From assembly GCF_014199195.1 (NCBI RefSeq), contig NZ_JACIJE010000007.1:124001-188000 (forward strand): a stretch of DNA of 64,000 bases, in the 5' to 3' direction. The translations under genes were made by a program, and so were the position numbers. A model generated the notes under the pieces. It ran no database searches, was not told the origin of the DNA, and worked only from the letters and a program-made list of their open reading frames with translations. The stretch is from Neoroseomonas alkaliterrae. Lineage in GTDB: Bacteria; Pseudomonadota; Alphaproteobacteria; Acetobacterales; Acetobacteraceae. This document shows, piece after piece, positions 36,061-44,896 of the stretch (within the stretch, counting starts at the first letter, position 1; the number at the start of each line of letters is the position of its first letter).

Positions 36061-36600
36061 ATGTCCGTGACGCGCCAGGAATTCCGCGATGCCATGGCGC
36101 GCCTCGGGGCGGCGGTGAACATCGTCACCACCGACGGCCCTGCGGGCCTCGGCGGCATGACGGTGAGCGCGGTGTGCAGCGTCACCGACGACCCGCCGAC
36201 GCTGCTCGTCTGCCTCAACCGCGGCAGCCCGCAGAACCGGCTGTTCAAGGACAATGGCGTGCTGTGCGTGAACAGCCTCGCCCCCGGGCAGGAGGGGCTG
36301 TCGGCGCGCTTCGCGGGGCGCAGCGCAGGCGCCGACATGGCCGAGCGGTTCAGCCACGCCACCTGGGGCCTGCTCGCGACCGGGGCCCCGGCGCTCGACG
36401 GCTGCACCGTCTCCTTCGACTGCCGCATCGTGGATGTGGTGGAGCGCGGCACGCACAGCGTGCTTTTCGCCGAGGTTCAGGCGGTGCGCCAGGGCGCGGC
36501 CTCGCGCGGGCTGATCTGGTTCAGCCGGAACTATCATCCGATCGGCGCGGACAGCCCCGGGCTGCATGGCGACCATGCAGAGGTCGCAAAGGCGCCGTAA
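36061..36600 (+). CDS. Flavin reductase-like domain protein
   Basis: 179 residues of the FMN-binding split-barrel flavin reductase family (HpaC/RutF type): FRDAMARLGAAVNIVTTDGP, GGMTVSAVCSVTDDPPTLLV, QNRLFKDNGVLCVNSL. It would reduce FMN or FAD with NAD(P)H for a partner monooxygenase; no such oxygenase is adjacent. Confidence 0.9.
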   Translation: MSVTRQEFRDAMARLGAAVNIVTTDGPAGLGGMTVSAVCSVTDDPPTLLVCLNRGSPQNRLFKDNGVLCVNSLAPGQEGLSARFAGRSAGADMAERFSHATWGLLATGAPALDGCTVSFDCRIVDVVERGTHSVLFAEVQAVRQGAASRGLIWFSRNYHPIGADSPGLHGDHAEVAKAP

Positions 36601-36648
36601 ACGGGTTGCACCTTATCCTTCAACAAGTCGCAGCCGAGGAGCGCTTTG

Positions 36649-36819
36649 ATGACGGAAGTGAAGGTCGAACTGCCCGATGAACTGGCCGCGGAGATCGCCC
36701 GCCGCGCCGCCGCCCTGGGCACGACGCCTGAGGAATGGGTCTCCGCCGTGGTGCAGGACCTCGCCGCCGACCTGCCGGAGGACACCGGCGAGGGGCCGGA
36801 CGACTTCATCGCCCGCTGA
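36649..36819 (+). CDS. Small ribbon-helix-helix/antitoxin-like protein
   Basis: 56 residues, MTEVKVELPDELAAEIARRA at the start, then a helix-turn (LGTTPEEWVSAVVQDL) and an acidic tail ending DDFIAR. The strand-helix-helix outline is that of RHH DNA-binding or antitoxin proteins. GAGGAG sits 7 bases before ATG. There is no toxin-like gene next to it: the sulfatase lies convergent 10 bases away. Possibly solitary. Confidence 0.65.
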   Translation: MTEVKVELPDELAAEIARRAAALGTTPEEWVSAVVQDLAADLPEDTGEGPDDFIAR

Positions 36820-36829
36820 GCGGGCGCGC

Positions 36830-38392
36830 TCACCACTCCCCGTAGAAGACGCCCGCCGCCTTGTGGCGGTCGGTGCGGAACTCGGCCTCGGCCCAGGTCA
36901 GCGTGGTGCGGCGCTTGAGGCCTGTGAACCAGGCGAGCAGCCGCTCGCGCATCGCCTCGCGCACGCCCTCGAGCGCCGGATCGGCGCCGAGGTCATGGAA
37001 CTCCTGCGGATCCGCCGCGAGGTCGAACAGCATCGGCCGGAAGCCGTCCGTCCAGTGCACGTATTTCCAGCGGTCGGTGCGCACCATCCAGGCGTGATGC
37101 TGGCCGGTCGGCAGGCCGAGCCGCCGCCGCGCGCCCCGGAAGGTCCAGTCCAGCTCGCTGAACACGGCGTCGCGCCAGGCCGGCGCGGCCCCGCGCGTGA
37201 GCGGCAGCAGGGACCGCCCCTCGACCAGATGCTCCGCCGCATCGAGGCCCAGGGCATCGAGGATGGTCGGCACCACGTCGATCGCCTCGACGAAGCGCTC
37301 CTCCACGCGGCCGCGCGTCGCATCGGCCTCGGGCGAGGGATCGGAGACGATCATCGGCACGCGCTGGATGCAGTCGTGGAACAGCTCCTTCTCGCCCAGC
37401 CAGTGGTCGCCGAGATAGTCGCCATGGTCGGAGGTGAAGACGACCAGCGTGTCCTGCCACCGCCCGAGCCGCTCCAGCGTGGCCCAGACCCGCCCCAGGT
37501 GGTGGTCGAGCTGCGCGATCAGCCCCTGATAGGCCGGGCGCACCGTGGCGATGCACGCGTCGTTCTGGAAGGCCTGCGCCACCTCCTCGTTCTGGAACTC
37601 GCGCAGGATCGGGTGGGCGGCATTGCCGCGCTCCGCCGGGTGGCGCGCCACGGGCAGGCATTGCTCCGGCGAGAACATCGCGTGCCAGGGTGCGGGCGCG
37701 ATGTAGGGCCAGTGCGGCTTCACGTAGGAGAGGTGCAGCACCCAGGGGGTTTCGCCCTGCGCCTCGATGAAGCCGATCGCGCGGTCGGTGGTGTAGGCGG
37801 TCTCGCTGTGCTCCTCGCGCACCCGGGCGGGCAGGCGGGCGTTGCGCATCTTCCAGCCATTGAGGGTGTTGCCGGCCTCATCGGTCACGGCGATCACGTA
37901 GTCGGTCCAGGGATCCTTGCTGTCGTAGCCCTGCGCGCGCAGCCAGTCGGCATAGGCGCTGTCGGTCTCGGCGTGGTGGCCGTCATGGCGATCCACCAGG
38001 GTGAACCAGCCCTCGCGCAGCAGCACCGCGAGCTCGTCCTGGCCATCGAGCAGCAGGCGCTTCATGCCGTGCGCATCGGGCAGCATGTGCGTCTTGCCGG
38101 CCAGCGCGAGGGTCCGCCCGCTCTGCCGCAGGTGCCAGCCGAGCGTGACCTCGCCGATGGAAAGCGGCACGCGGTTGTGCGTCGCCCCGTGCGAGGAGAC
38201 GTAACGCCCCGTATAGGCCGACATGCGCGAGGGCCCGCAGATGCCAGACTGCACGAAGGCCCGGGTGAAGTTCACCCCGCGCGCGGCCAGCGCGTCGATG
38301 TTCGGCGTGCGCAGGAAGGGATGGCCGTTGCAGCCGAGGTGGTCCCAGCGGAGCTGGTCGCACATGATGTAGAGGACGTTGCGGATGCCCAT
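36830..38392 (-). CDS. Sulfatase / phosphonate monoester hydrolase family enzyme
   Basis: 520 residues of the alkaline-phosphatase superfamily. The formylglycine motif is C52-G-P-S-R56 (then MSAYTGRYVSSHGA), matured from cysteine; metal ligands include D12 (IMCDQLRWD) and the FTSDHGDYLGDH block. The long MAIRNVLYIMCDQ-like start and C-GPSR are closest to phosphonate/phosphate-ester hydrolases and aryl sulfatases; no signal peptide, so it is cytoplasmic. Confidence 0.9.
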   Translation of the reverse strand: MGIRNVLYIMCDQLRWDHLGCNGHPFLRTPNIDALAARGVNFTRAFVQSGICGPSRMSAYTGRYVSSHGATHNRVPLSIGEVTLGWHLRQSGRTLALAGKTHMLPDAHGMKRLLLDGQDELAVLLREGWFTLVDRHDGHHAETDSAYADWLRAQGYDSKDPWTDYVIAVTDEAGNTLNGWKMRNARLPARVREEHSETAYTTDRAIGFIEAQGETPWVLHLSYVKPHWPYIAPAPWHAMFSPEQCLPVARHPAERGNAAHPILREFQNEEVAQAFQNDACIATVRPAYQGLIAQLDHHLGRVWATLERLGRWQDTLVVFTSDHGDYLGDHWLGEKELFHDCIQRVPMIVSDPSPEADATRGRVEERFVEAIDVVPTILDALGLDAAEHLVEGRSLLPLTRGAAPAWRDAVFSELDWTFRGARRRLGLPTGQHHAWMVRTDRWKYVHWTDGFRPMLFDLAADPQEFHDLGADPALEGVREAMRERLLAWFTGLKRRTTLTWAEAEFRTDRHKAAGVFYGEW

Positions 38393-38445
38393 GCGCGCGT
38401 TCCTGGCCGTGGCGCGCGCAGACTAGGCGTCCCGCCCCGAACGCA

Positions 38446-38477
38446 GAAGGCCCCGGCGGTCGCCCGCCGGGGCCTTC
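38446..38477. terminator. Strong hairpin terminator
   Basis: A 14-bp perfect stem (38446-38459 with 38464-38477) closed by the tetraloop TCGC. It lies 49 bases downstream of the leftward mini-gene at 38526-38585 and upstream of the sulfatase, so it ends the mini-gene message. Confidence 0.8.
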
Positions 38478-38525
38478 CCATCGCGCGGCCGGTTGCGGCC
38501 CGCGGAGCCTCGGTGACCCGCCGCC

Positions 38526-38585
38526 TCAGCCGGCGGCGGTGATCCGGGCCTCGGGTGCTGCAGCCCGATTGATGCGATGAGACAC
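38526..38585 (-). CDS. Candidate 19-residue mini-gene with perfect ribosome site
   Basis: GTG start, product (M)SHRINRAAAPEARITAAG, stop TGA. Directly upstream is a Shine-Dalgarno sequence that is fully complementary to the 3' end of 16S rRNA. It starts 73 bases after the binding-protein gene and ends before a strong terminator, so it forms the 3' end of that transcript. No family is recognised; it could be a real micropeptide, a translated regulatory leader, or a ribosome-docking site. Confidence 0.45.
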   Translation of the reverse strand: MSHRINRAAAPEARITAAG

Positions 38586-38586
38586 C

Positions 38587-38600
38587 GGATCACCTCCTTT
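38587..38600 (-). promoter_or_regulatory. Perfect 14-base anti-16S Shine-Dalgarno sequence
   Basis: On the minus strand AAAGGAGGTGATCC pairs with every base of the 16S rRNA 3' tail (GGATCACCTCCTTT). GGAGG is 7 bases from the GTG of the mini-gene. No other gene in this window has a ribosome site longer than about 8 matching bases. Confidence 0.7.
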
Positions 38601-38658
38601 CGTTCGTTGACGATGCGGGGATGCTGCACCGCCGCAGCCCCGCGCCGCAAGGTATTCG

Positions 38659-39780
38659 TCAGGAGATCTCGGCGTAGGAGCCGTTGCGCCAGATGTAGAA
38701 GACGTAGTCGGGCACGGTGACATCGCCCTTCTGGTCGAAGGAGATCGGCCCGAGCACCGTCTGCCACGGCCCCTGCGCCTTGAGCGCGGCGGCGAGGCGT
38801 CGCGCATCCACCGTGTTGGTCCGCCGCGCCGCCTCGGCGAAGATCTGGATGGCGGCGTAGGTGTAGAGGACGTAGCCCTCAGGATCCACGTTGCGGGCGC
38901 GGAAGCGGGCCACCACCTCGGCCGCGGAGGGGCGGCGGCGCGGATCGCTGCTGAAGGTCATCAGCGTGCCTTCGCCGGCCGGGCCCGCGATCTGCCAGAA
39001 CTCGTTGGTCACGAGCGCGTCGCCGCCGATCAGCGTGACGTTCATGCCCTGCTCGCGCGCCTGGCGGATGATGAGCCCGCCCTCGGTGTGGTAGCCGCCG
39101 AGGTAGATCACGTCGATGTTCGCCGCCTTCATGCGGGAGACGAGCGCGTTGTAGTCGCGCTCGCCCGGCGTGTAGGCGGCATACATCACCTCCTGCATGC
39201 CGCCCGCGTTCATCGCCTTCTTGGTCTCGTCCGCGAGGCCCTTGCCGTAGGCGGAGTTGTCGTGGAGGATCGCGACGCGGCGGTTGCGGAAGTTCTGCAG
39301 GATGTGGCGGCCCGCCACCTGGCCCTGCTGGTCGTCGCGGCCGCAGACGCGGAAGGTGTTCCACTTGCCCTCGTCGGTGAAGCGCGGGTTGGTGGAGGCG
39401 GGGCTGATCTGCAGCACGCCCTCTTCCGCATACACGTCGCGCGCCGGGATCGAGGAGCCGGAGCAGAAATGCCCCGCCACGAAGGCCACGCGCCGCCCGG
39501 CGAGCTGGTTCGCGACCGAGACCGCCTGGCGCGGGTCGCAGGCGTCGTCGCCGATCTCGAGCGCGAGCTGGCGCCCGAGCACGCCGCCCGCGGCGTTGAT
39601 GTCGGTCACGGCCTGGTTCGCGCCCTCGCGCATCTGGGTGCCGAAGGCGGCGTACTGGCCGGTCATGGGCCCGGCGGTGGCGATGCGGATGGGCCCCGCC
39701 GCGCCCTGCGCCAGCGCGCCGCGGCCGAGGGCGAGGCTGCCGAGGCCGGCGCCGAGGATGAGCCTGCGTGTGGTCTTCAT
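38659..39780 (-). CDS. Branched-chain amino acid ABC transporter substrate-binding protein
   Basis: 373 residues, periplasmic binding protein of the LivJ/LivK family. Residues 1-24 are a signal peptide (MKTTRRLILGAGLGSLALGR, ending ALAQ), then PIRIATAGPMTGQYAAFGTQ, and typical ligand-site segments (ISPASTNPRFTD, AILHDNSAYGKGLADE, GGYHTEGGLIIRQARE). The matching permease and ATPase genes are not adjacent; the nearest set is livFGMH at 48167-51918. Confidence 0.92.
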   Translation of the reverse strand: MKTTRRLILGAGLGSLALGRGALAQGAAGPIRIATAGPMTGQYAAFGTQMREGANQAVTDINAAGGVLGRQLALEIGDDACDPRQAVSVANQLAGRRVAFVAGHFCSGSSIPARDVYAEEGVLQISPASTNPRFTDEGKWNTFRVCGRDDQQGQVAGRHILQNFRNRRVAILHDNSAYGKGLADETKKAMNAGGMQEVMYAAYTPGERDYNALVSRMKAANIDVIYLGGYHTEGGLIIRQAREQGMNVTLIGGDALVTNEFWQIAGPAGEGTLMTFSSDPRRRPSAAEVVARFRARNVDPEGYVLYTYAAIQIFAEAARRTNTVDARRLAAALKAQGPWQTVLGPISFDQKGDVTVPDYVFYIWRNGSYAEIS

Positions 39781-40004
39781 GGAGGTCCCCCAGGATCCCG
39801 TTCTCCGCCCGCCCTGCCGGATCGGCGGGGGTGCGGCAGGTGGCGGGGAGGTTAGGGCAGCGGCGGCGCGCTTGCCCAGCAGGACGTGGACCGGGCCCCC
39901 GGGGGCGGGGTGAGAAGGCTCACGGCCTGTGAACCCCTTCTCTGGCATGCTTGCGGGACGGCTGATACGCTGCCGCATCACCAATGCCCTGGGAGACGCC
40001 TTGG

Positions 40005-41021
40005 ATGCAGAGTCCCTTCCGCCGTTCCGTCGCCAGCATCACGGCCGCGGCCATGCTGGCGGGCTGCGTCTCCACCCAGGCGAGCCGCATCGGGGTGGAT
40101 GACGGGCGCGACGCCTGCCGGGCCTTCGTGGTCCAGCTCGATTCCACCGGCAACTTCTTCGCCGAGGACATCCTGCGCGGCGCGGCCATCGGCGCGGGCA
40201 CCGGCGCGCTGGCGGGCGGGGCGATCGCGGCGGCGAGCGGCCGGCGCGGCTCCGACATCCTGGTCGGCGCGGCGATCGGGGCGATCGCGGGCGGCGTGAT
40301 CGGCGGCACGGCGGGCTACCTGCAGGCCCGCCAGCGGCAAGCCCAGAGCCAGGGCGCCCTTGTCCAGGCCGTGGCCGGCGACCTGCAGAACGAGAACCGC
40401 CAGCTCGCCGCGACCCAGCTCGCCTTCAACCAGCTCGTGGACTGCCGCGTGAACGTGGCCAACCGCGTCCGCGCCGATGTGCGCGCCGGCCGCCTCTCGC
40501 GCGAGCAGGGCATGGCCATGCTGGCCTACCAGCGCGACCTGATGCGGCGCGACGTCGCGCTCGCGCAGTCCATCAACGAGAAGATCGGCACCCGCGGCGG
40601 CGAGTTCGACACCGCGATCGAGACGCTGGCGCCGGGCACCAAGCAGGCGGTCCAGGCGCGCCGCGCCGTGGCGGCGACGCCGACCACCGCGCGCGTCTCG
40701 GCACCCATCCGCATCCGCCCCGAGGCCAATGCGCCGCAGATCGGCCAGCTCTCCTCGAACGAGCAGGTCACGGTGCGCCCGGCCGAGGGCAATTTCGCGC
40801 TGGTCGAGACCTCCTCCGGCGTGCGCGGCTATGTCCCGGCCTCGGCGGTCGGCGTGCGCGGCCTCGGCAGCCCGACGGCGGCCGTGGGCGGCGGGCGCGG
40901 GGCGGAGGGCGAGTTCCGCCAGCTCGCCGCGACCAACATCGCCCGCCGCGACAGCTTCGCCGAGAGCGTGCAGAACGCCGACCGGCTGGCGCAGGGCCAG
41001 GGCTTCGAGCTGGCCGGCTGA
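40005..41021 (+). CDS. Glycine-zipper SH3-domain lipoprotein
   Basis: 338 residues: lipoprotein signal ending L18-A-G-C21, then a hydrophobic glycine-zipper hairpin (about 56-100; segments AAIGAGTGALAGG and GAAIGAIAGGVIGGTAG), a helical region, and a bacterial SH3 domain (about 220-290; IRIRPEANAPQIGQLSSNEQ, then GVRGYVPASAV). ATG 40005 has GGGAGA 9 bases upstream and starts the signal peptide. Probably anchored to the outer or inner membrane. Only 4 bases separate it from the caspase-like gene, so the products should act together. Confidence 0.85.
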   Translation: MQSPFRRSVASITAAAMLAGCVSTQASRIGVDDGRDACRAFVVQLDSTGNFFAEDILRGAAIGAGTGALAGGAIAAASGRRGSDILVGAAIGAIAGGVIGGTAGYLQARQRQAQSQGALVQAVAGDLQNENRQLAATQLAFNQLVDCRVNVANRVRADVRAGRLSREQGMAMLAYQRDLMRRDVALAQSINEKIGTRGGEFDTAIETLAPGTKQAVQARRAVAATPTTARVSAPIRIRPEANAPQIGQLSSNEQVTVRPAEGNFALVETSSGVRGYVPASAVGVRGLGSPTAAVGGGRGAEGEFRQLAATNIARRDSFAESVQNADRLAQGQGFELAG

Positions 41022-41025
41022 GCCC

Positions 41026-44000
41026 ATGACGGGCCGCCGCCTGCTGCATGGGCTGGCGCTCGCGGCGGCCCTGCTGCTGGCGGGGCCCGCCGCGGCGCAG
41101 ACCCAGGCGCCGGCGGAGCCGCCGCAGCACCCCTTCCTGCGCGTCGAGGCCGAGGCGCATATCGCGCCGGTGGGGCGGCTCGCCACCGATGCGGCGGGCT
41201 CGGTCCTCGCCTCGGTGTCCGACGACAAGACGCTGCGGCTGTGGAACCTGCCCGAGGGCACGCAGCGCCTCGTGATCCGTCCCCCGCTCGGCCCCGAGGC
41301 GGAGGGCGAGCTCTATGCCGTGGCGCTGACGCCCGACGGGGCGCGGGTGGCCGCGGCCGGCTACACGGCGCGGTCCTGGGACAACGCCTTCGCGCTCTAC
41401 ATCTTCGACGCCCGCACGGGGCGGCTGCTCGCGCGCCTGCCCGGCCTCGCCGCGCCCGTGCAGCACCTCGCCTTCTCGGCGGACGGCGCGCGCCTTGCCG
41501 CGGCCCTCGGCGGGCGGGCGGGCATCAAGGTGTGGGATGCGCGCAACGGCAGGCTGCTGTTCGAGGATGCCGCCTTCAGCGGCCCGGCGCGCATGGTCGC
41601 CTTCGACCCCGCCGGCCGGCTCGCGGCCAGTTCGACGGATGGCTCCGTCCGCCTCTACGGCGCCGATGGCAGGAAGCTCGCCCAGCGCGTGCCGGTGCAG
41701 GGCGGGCGGCCCTATGGCATCGCCTTCTCCCCCGAGGGCGCGCTGATCGCGGTGGGCTTCGAGGACCGTCTGCGGGTGGAGGTGCTCTCCGCGGCCGACC
41801 TCAGGACGGTGATGCTGCCCGATGTCGCGGGCCTCGCCGGCGAGGGCCTGCCCGCCGTCACCTGGGCGCATGACGCGCGCGGCGGCGTGCAGCTCCATGC
41901 GGCGGGCTATGCGCGCCATGCGCGGGCCCCGGCGGTCCCGGGGCCGGCGCGACAGGGCGCCGCGCCGCAGGGGCGGCCGGCGAGCGGCCCCGGCGCGGCC
42001 ACGGGCGCATCCTCGAGCAGCGCGGGCTCGCGCGGGCTGGTGGTGCGCGAGCAGCAGCCCGCGCCGGCGCCCGCCCCGCAGCCCGCCGCCGCCGCGCCGC
42101 CCGAGCAGCCGCGCGAGTTCGTCATCCGCCGCTGGGCGGATTTCGGCCATGGCGGCTTCACGGACATCCCGGCCGCGCGCGACGCCATCCTGCACCTGCT
42201 CGCGCTGCCGCAGGGCGGGCTCGCCTATGCCGCGGCCGATCCGGGCTGGGGGCGCATCGCGCCCGACGGGACGCTCGCCGCCGCCCCGCGGCCGCCGGGC
42301 GGGGATTTCCGCAACACCGGAGTGACGCTGGCGCTGTCCGCGGACGGCACGCAGGTGCTGTTCACGCTGCGCGCCGGCGGGCAGCCGCTGGTCTTCGACC
42401 CGCTGACCGGCAACCTCGCGGCCTGGCAGGGGGAGGCCGGCTTCGCCCCGGCGCGCACCGAGACGGCGCGCATCCGCGTGCAGGACTGGCGCAACTCCAA
42501 CCGCCCGCGCCTCGGCAATGTGGCGCTGCGGCTGGGGGAGGGGGAGTTCGCCCGCAGCCTCGCCATCCTGCTGCGCGAGGACGGGTTCCTGCTCGGCACC
42601 GACAACCACCTGCGACTGTTCGACGCGCAGGGGCGGCTGGTGGATTCCGTGCCCACGCCCGGCGCGGTCTGGGGGGTCACGGTCGCGGGCGAGATGGGGG
42701 TCGCAGCCCTCGGCGACGGGACGATCCGCTGGTACCGCTTCGAGGCCGGCGCGCTGCGCGAGATCGCCGCGCTCTTCGTCCATGCCGAGACGCTGCGCTG
42801 GGTGCTCTGGACGCCTGAGGGCCTGTTCGACCATGCCCCGAATGGCGGGCAGGAGCTGGTGGGCGTGCACCTCAATGGCGGGCGCAACCAGACGCCCGAA
42901 TGGGCCTCCTTCCAGCAGGCCTATCGCGCGCTCTACGCGCCGCGCGCTGTGCGCGGGCGCATCGCGGGGGATTTCGCGCCGGCGCAGGAGCGCCTCGCCC
43001 AGCTCGGCGAGGTGCGCCAGCGCATCGGCCGGCTGCCGACGCTCGCGCCCGGCTCGATCTGCGCCCTGGTCGCGGAGGAATGCCGGCCCATCACCTGGGA
43101 GACCCGCAGCATCCCCGAAGGCACGCGCGCCCTGCGCATGACCTTCACCGCCACCGACCGGGGCCTGGGCTTCGGCCCGCTCGACGTGCTGGTGAACGAC
43201 CGCATCGCCGCGCGCGCCGAGCCCGCGGTGGGGGAGGCGAGCGTCGAGGTGCCGCTCGATGCCGGGGCGAACCGCATCGTCACCAGGCTCTATGCGGGGG
43301 ACGGGACGCTCTTCGCGGAGGGGCCGGCGCTCTCCCTCACCCGGCCGGGCGAGCCGGAGGCGCCGGCGGGCGCGGGGCGGCTGCTGGTGCTCGCGATCGG
43401 CGTGAATGAATACGCGCTGCGCGACCTAAACCTGCGCTTCGCAGTGCCGGACGCGCGATCGGTCGGCGATGCGCTGCGCCGCAGCGGGGCCGGGCTTTTC
43501 CGCGACGTCGAGGTGCGCGTGGTGCCGGACGGGCGCGCGACGCGGCGCGGCATCCTCGATGCGCTCGCCGCCGCGGCGCGGGACACGGCGCCGGCGGACA
43601 CCTTCATCCTCTACATCGCCGGGCACGGCATCGTGGCGCAGCCGGGCAACCGCTTCCTGTTCCTGCCATCCGACGTGCGCGACACCTCCAGCATGGCGGT
43701 GCTGCGCCAGCAGGGGCTCGACGATGCGACGCTGGTCGCCGCGCTGGCGCGCATCCGGGCGCGCGACGCCTTCATCATGATCGACACCTGCTATGCGGGG
43801 CAGATCGACATCGACCAGCTCGCCGCCATCGGCAACGACACCGGGCGCTTCCTGCTCGCGGCCTCCTCCTCGGTGCAGGAGGCGCTCGATTCCTACGACG
43901 ACCGCAACGGCGTCTTCGCCTATGCGCTGATGGAAGGGCTCAACGGGCGGGCGGCGGTGGATGCGGAAGGGCGGGTCACCGCCCTCGCCCTCGGGGAATG

Positions 44001-44115
44001 GGTGATGCGGCGGGTGCCGCAGCTCGCGCGGGAGAAGGGGCACCAGCAGAACGCCGTGTTCCGCGCCGCGCAGCGGGACCTGCGCTCCTTCCCCGTGGCC
44101 GTGGTGCAGCGGTAG
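41026..44115 (+). CDS. Exported WD40-caspase-like (metacaspase) protein
   Basis: 1029 residues: signal peptide 1-25 (ending AGPAAAQ), WD40-like propeller repeats (VLASVSDDKTLRLWNLPEG, and later KVWDARNG, LAASSTDGSVRLYG) interrupted by an Ala/Pro/Ser linker near 300-360, more propeller, and a C-terminal peptidase C14 domain from about residue 785. Catalytic histidine H867 (YIAGHGI) and cysteine C922 (MIDTCYAG) are both present. Bacterial orthocaspases cleave after basic residues; being secreted, this one acts in the envelope. No ribosome site other than the coupled upstream gene. Confidence 0.88.
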   Translation: MTGRRLLHGLALAAALLLAGPAAAQTQAPAEPPQHPFLRVEAEAHIAPVGRLATDAAGSVLASVSDDKTLRLWNLPEGTQRLVIRPPLGPEAEGELYAVALTPDGARVAAAGYTARSWDNAFALYIFDARTGRLLARLPGLAAPVQHLAFSADGARLAAALGGRAGIKVWDARNGRLLFEDAAFSGPARMVAFDPAGRLAASSTDGSVRLYGADGRKLAQRVPVQGGRPYGIAFSPEGALIAVGFEDRLRVEVLSAADLRTVMLPDVAGLAGEGLPAVTWAHDARGGVQLHAAGYARHARAPAVPGPARQGAAPQGRPASGPGAATGASSSSAGSRGLVVREQQPAPAPAPQPAAAAPPEQPREFVIRRWADFGHGGFTDIPAARDAILHLLALPQGGLAYAAADPGWGRIAPDGTLAAAPRPPGGDFRNTGVTLALSADGTQVLFTLRAGGQPLVFDPLTGNLAAWQGEAGFAPARTETARIRVQDWRNSNRPRLGNVALRLGEGEFARSLAILLREDGFLLGTDNHLRLFDAQGRLVDSVPTPGAVWGVTVAGEMGVAALGDGTIRWYRFEAGALREIAALFVHAETLRWVLWTPEGLFDHAPNGGQELVGVHLNGGRNQTPEWASFQQAYRALYAPRAVRGRIAGDFAPAQERLAQLGEVRQRIGRLPTLAPGSICALVAEECRPITWETRSIPEGTRALRMTFTATDRGLGFGPLDVLVNDRIAARAEPAVGEASVEVPLDAGANRIVTRLYAGDGTLFAEGPALSLTRPGEPEAPAGAGRLLVLAIGVNEYALRDLNLRFAVPDARSVGDALRRSGAGLFRDVEVRVVPDGRATRRGILDALAAAARDTAPADTFILYIAGHGIVAQPGNRFLFLPSDVRDTSSMAVLRQQGLDDATLVAALARIRARDAFIMIDTCYAGQIDIDQLAAIGNDTGRFLLAASSSVQEALDSYDDRNGVFAYALMEGLNGRAAVDAEGRVTALALGEWVMRRVPQLAREKGHQQNAVFRAAQRDLRSFPVAVVQR

Positions 44116-44197
44116 CGAACACGAAACGTTTCATGGGCCGACTCGCGCGGCCTGCCTAGATTCCCTGGCTGCCGGGGCGGAGTCGTGGAGGCTGGGG

Positions 44198-44818
44198 ATG
44201 CTGATCCTGACGGCCGCCGTGGGGGCCGAGGCGCCCAACCACGCGGCGGATGTGCGCGCGGTCCAGGCCGCGCTGAACCAGGTGCCGCCGGCAGATGGCG
44301 GGCCTGTGGAACGCCTCGCCGTGGATGGCGCCTGCGGGCCGCGCACCATCGCGGCGATCGCGCGGTTCCAGATGCGGCATTTCGGCTGGACGGATTTCCG
44401 CGTGGACCGCGGCATGGGCACCGCGAAGCTGCTGGGCGACCACCCCGCCGCCGCCCCGCCGCCGGCGCGCGAACGGGTGCAGGAGGCGGCGCGCGCGCCG
44501 GGCTGGTCGCGCCCGCGCGGGGCGGGCCCGCCGGAAAGGCTCGGCGTGCTGCGCCGCTTCAGCGGCGACGTGCTGGTGGACGGCAGCCCGGCCCATGCCG
44601 GGCAGGCGCTGATGCGCGGGGATCGCGTCGGCACGCTGGAGGGGGCCTCCGCGACGATCGAACTCGCCGAGGGCGGCGTGATCGAGATGGGCCCGAACAT
44701 GCTGGTGGTGATGATGGGCCGCAGGCCGCAATCGCTCGATGCGGGCGAGGCGGCGGAGACGAGCCTGCAGTCCGGCGGGCTGCGCGACTGGCTGCACCGC
44801 CTTGCGGGCGGGGGATGA
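44198..44818 (+). CDS. Peptidoglycan-binding and FecR-like domain protein
   Basis: 206 residues. The first half is a PG_binding_1 domain (NHAADVRAVQAALNQVPPAD, VDGACGPRTIAAIARFQMR); the second half is a FecR-type strand repeat (LRRFSGDVLVDGSPAHAGQA, MRGDRVGTLEGASATIELAE). No signal peptide. It follows the caspase-like gene after 82 bases on the same strand and may be part of its unit, but could equally be independent. Confidence 0.72.
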   Translation: MLILTAAVGAEAPNHAADVRAVQAALNQVPPADGGPVERLAVDGACGPRTIAAIARFQMRHFGWTDFRVDRGMGTAKLLGDHPAAAPPPARERVQEAARAPGWSRPRGAGPPERLGVLRRFSGDVLVDGSPAHAGQALMRGDRVGTLEGASATIELAEGGVIEMGPNMLVVMMGRRPQSLDAGEAAETSLQSGGLRDWLHRLAGGG

Positions 44819-44896
44819 GGCGCCGGGGGCGCGTGCCCGGCGCGGATCGGATCCGCCCGGCCCCGCCGGACGCCGGCTGCGGAACCCGCGCGGGCC

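Noticed and set aside
38587-38600. Plus-strand identity to the 3' end of 16S rRNA
   Set aside because: Only 14 bases match and no rRNA sequence surrounds it; it is better read as a ribosome-binding sequence on the minus strand.
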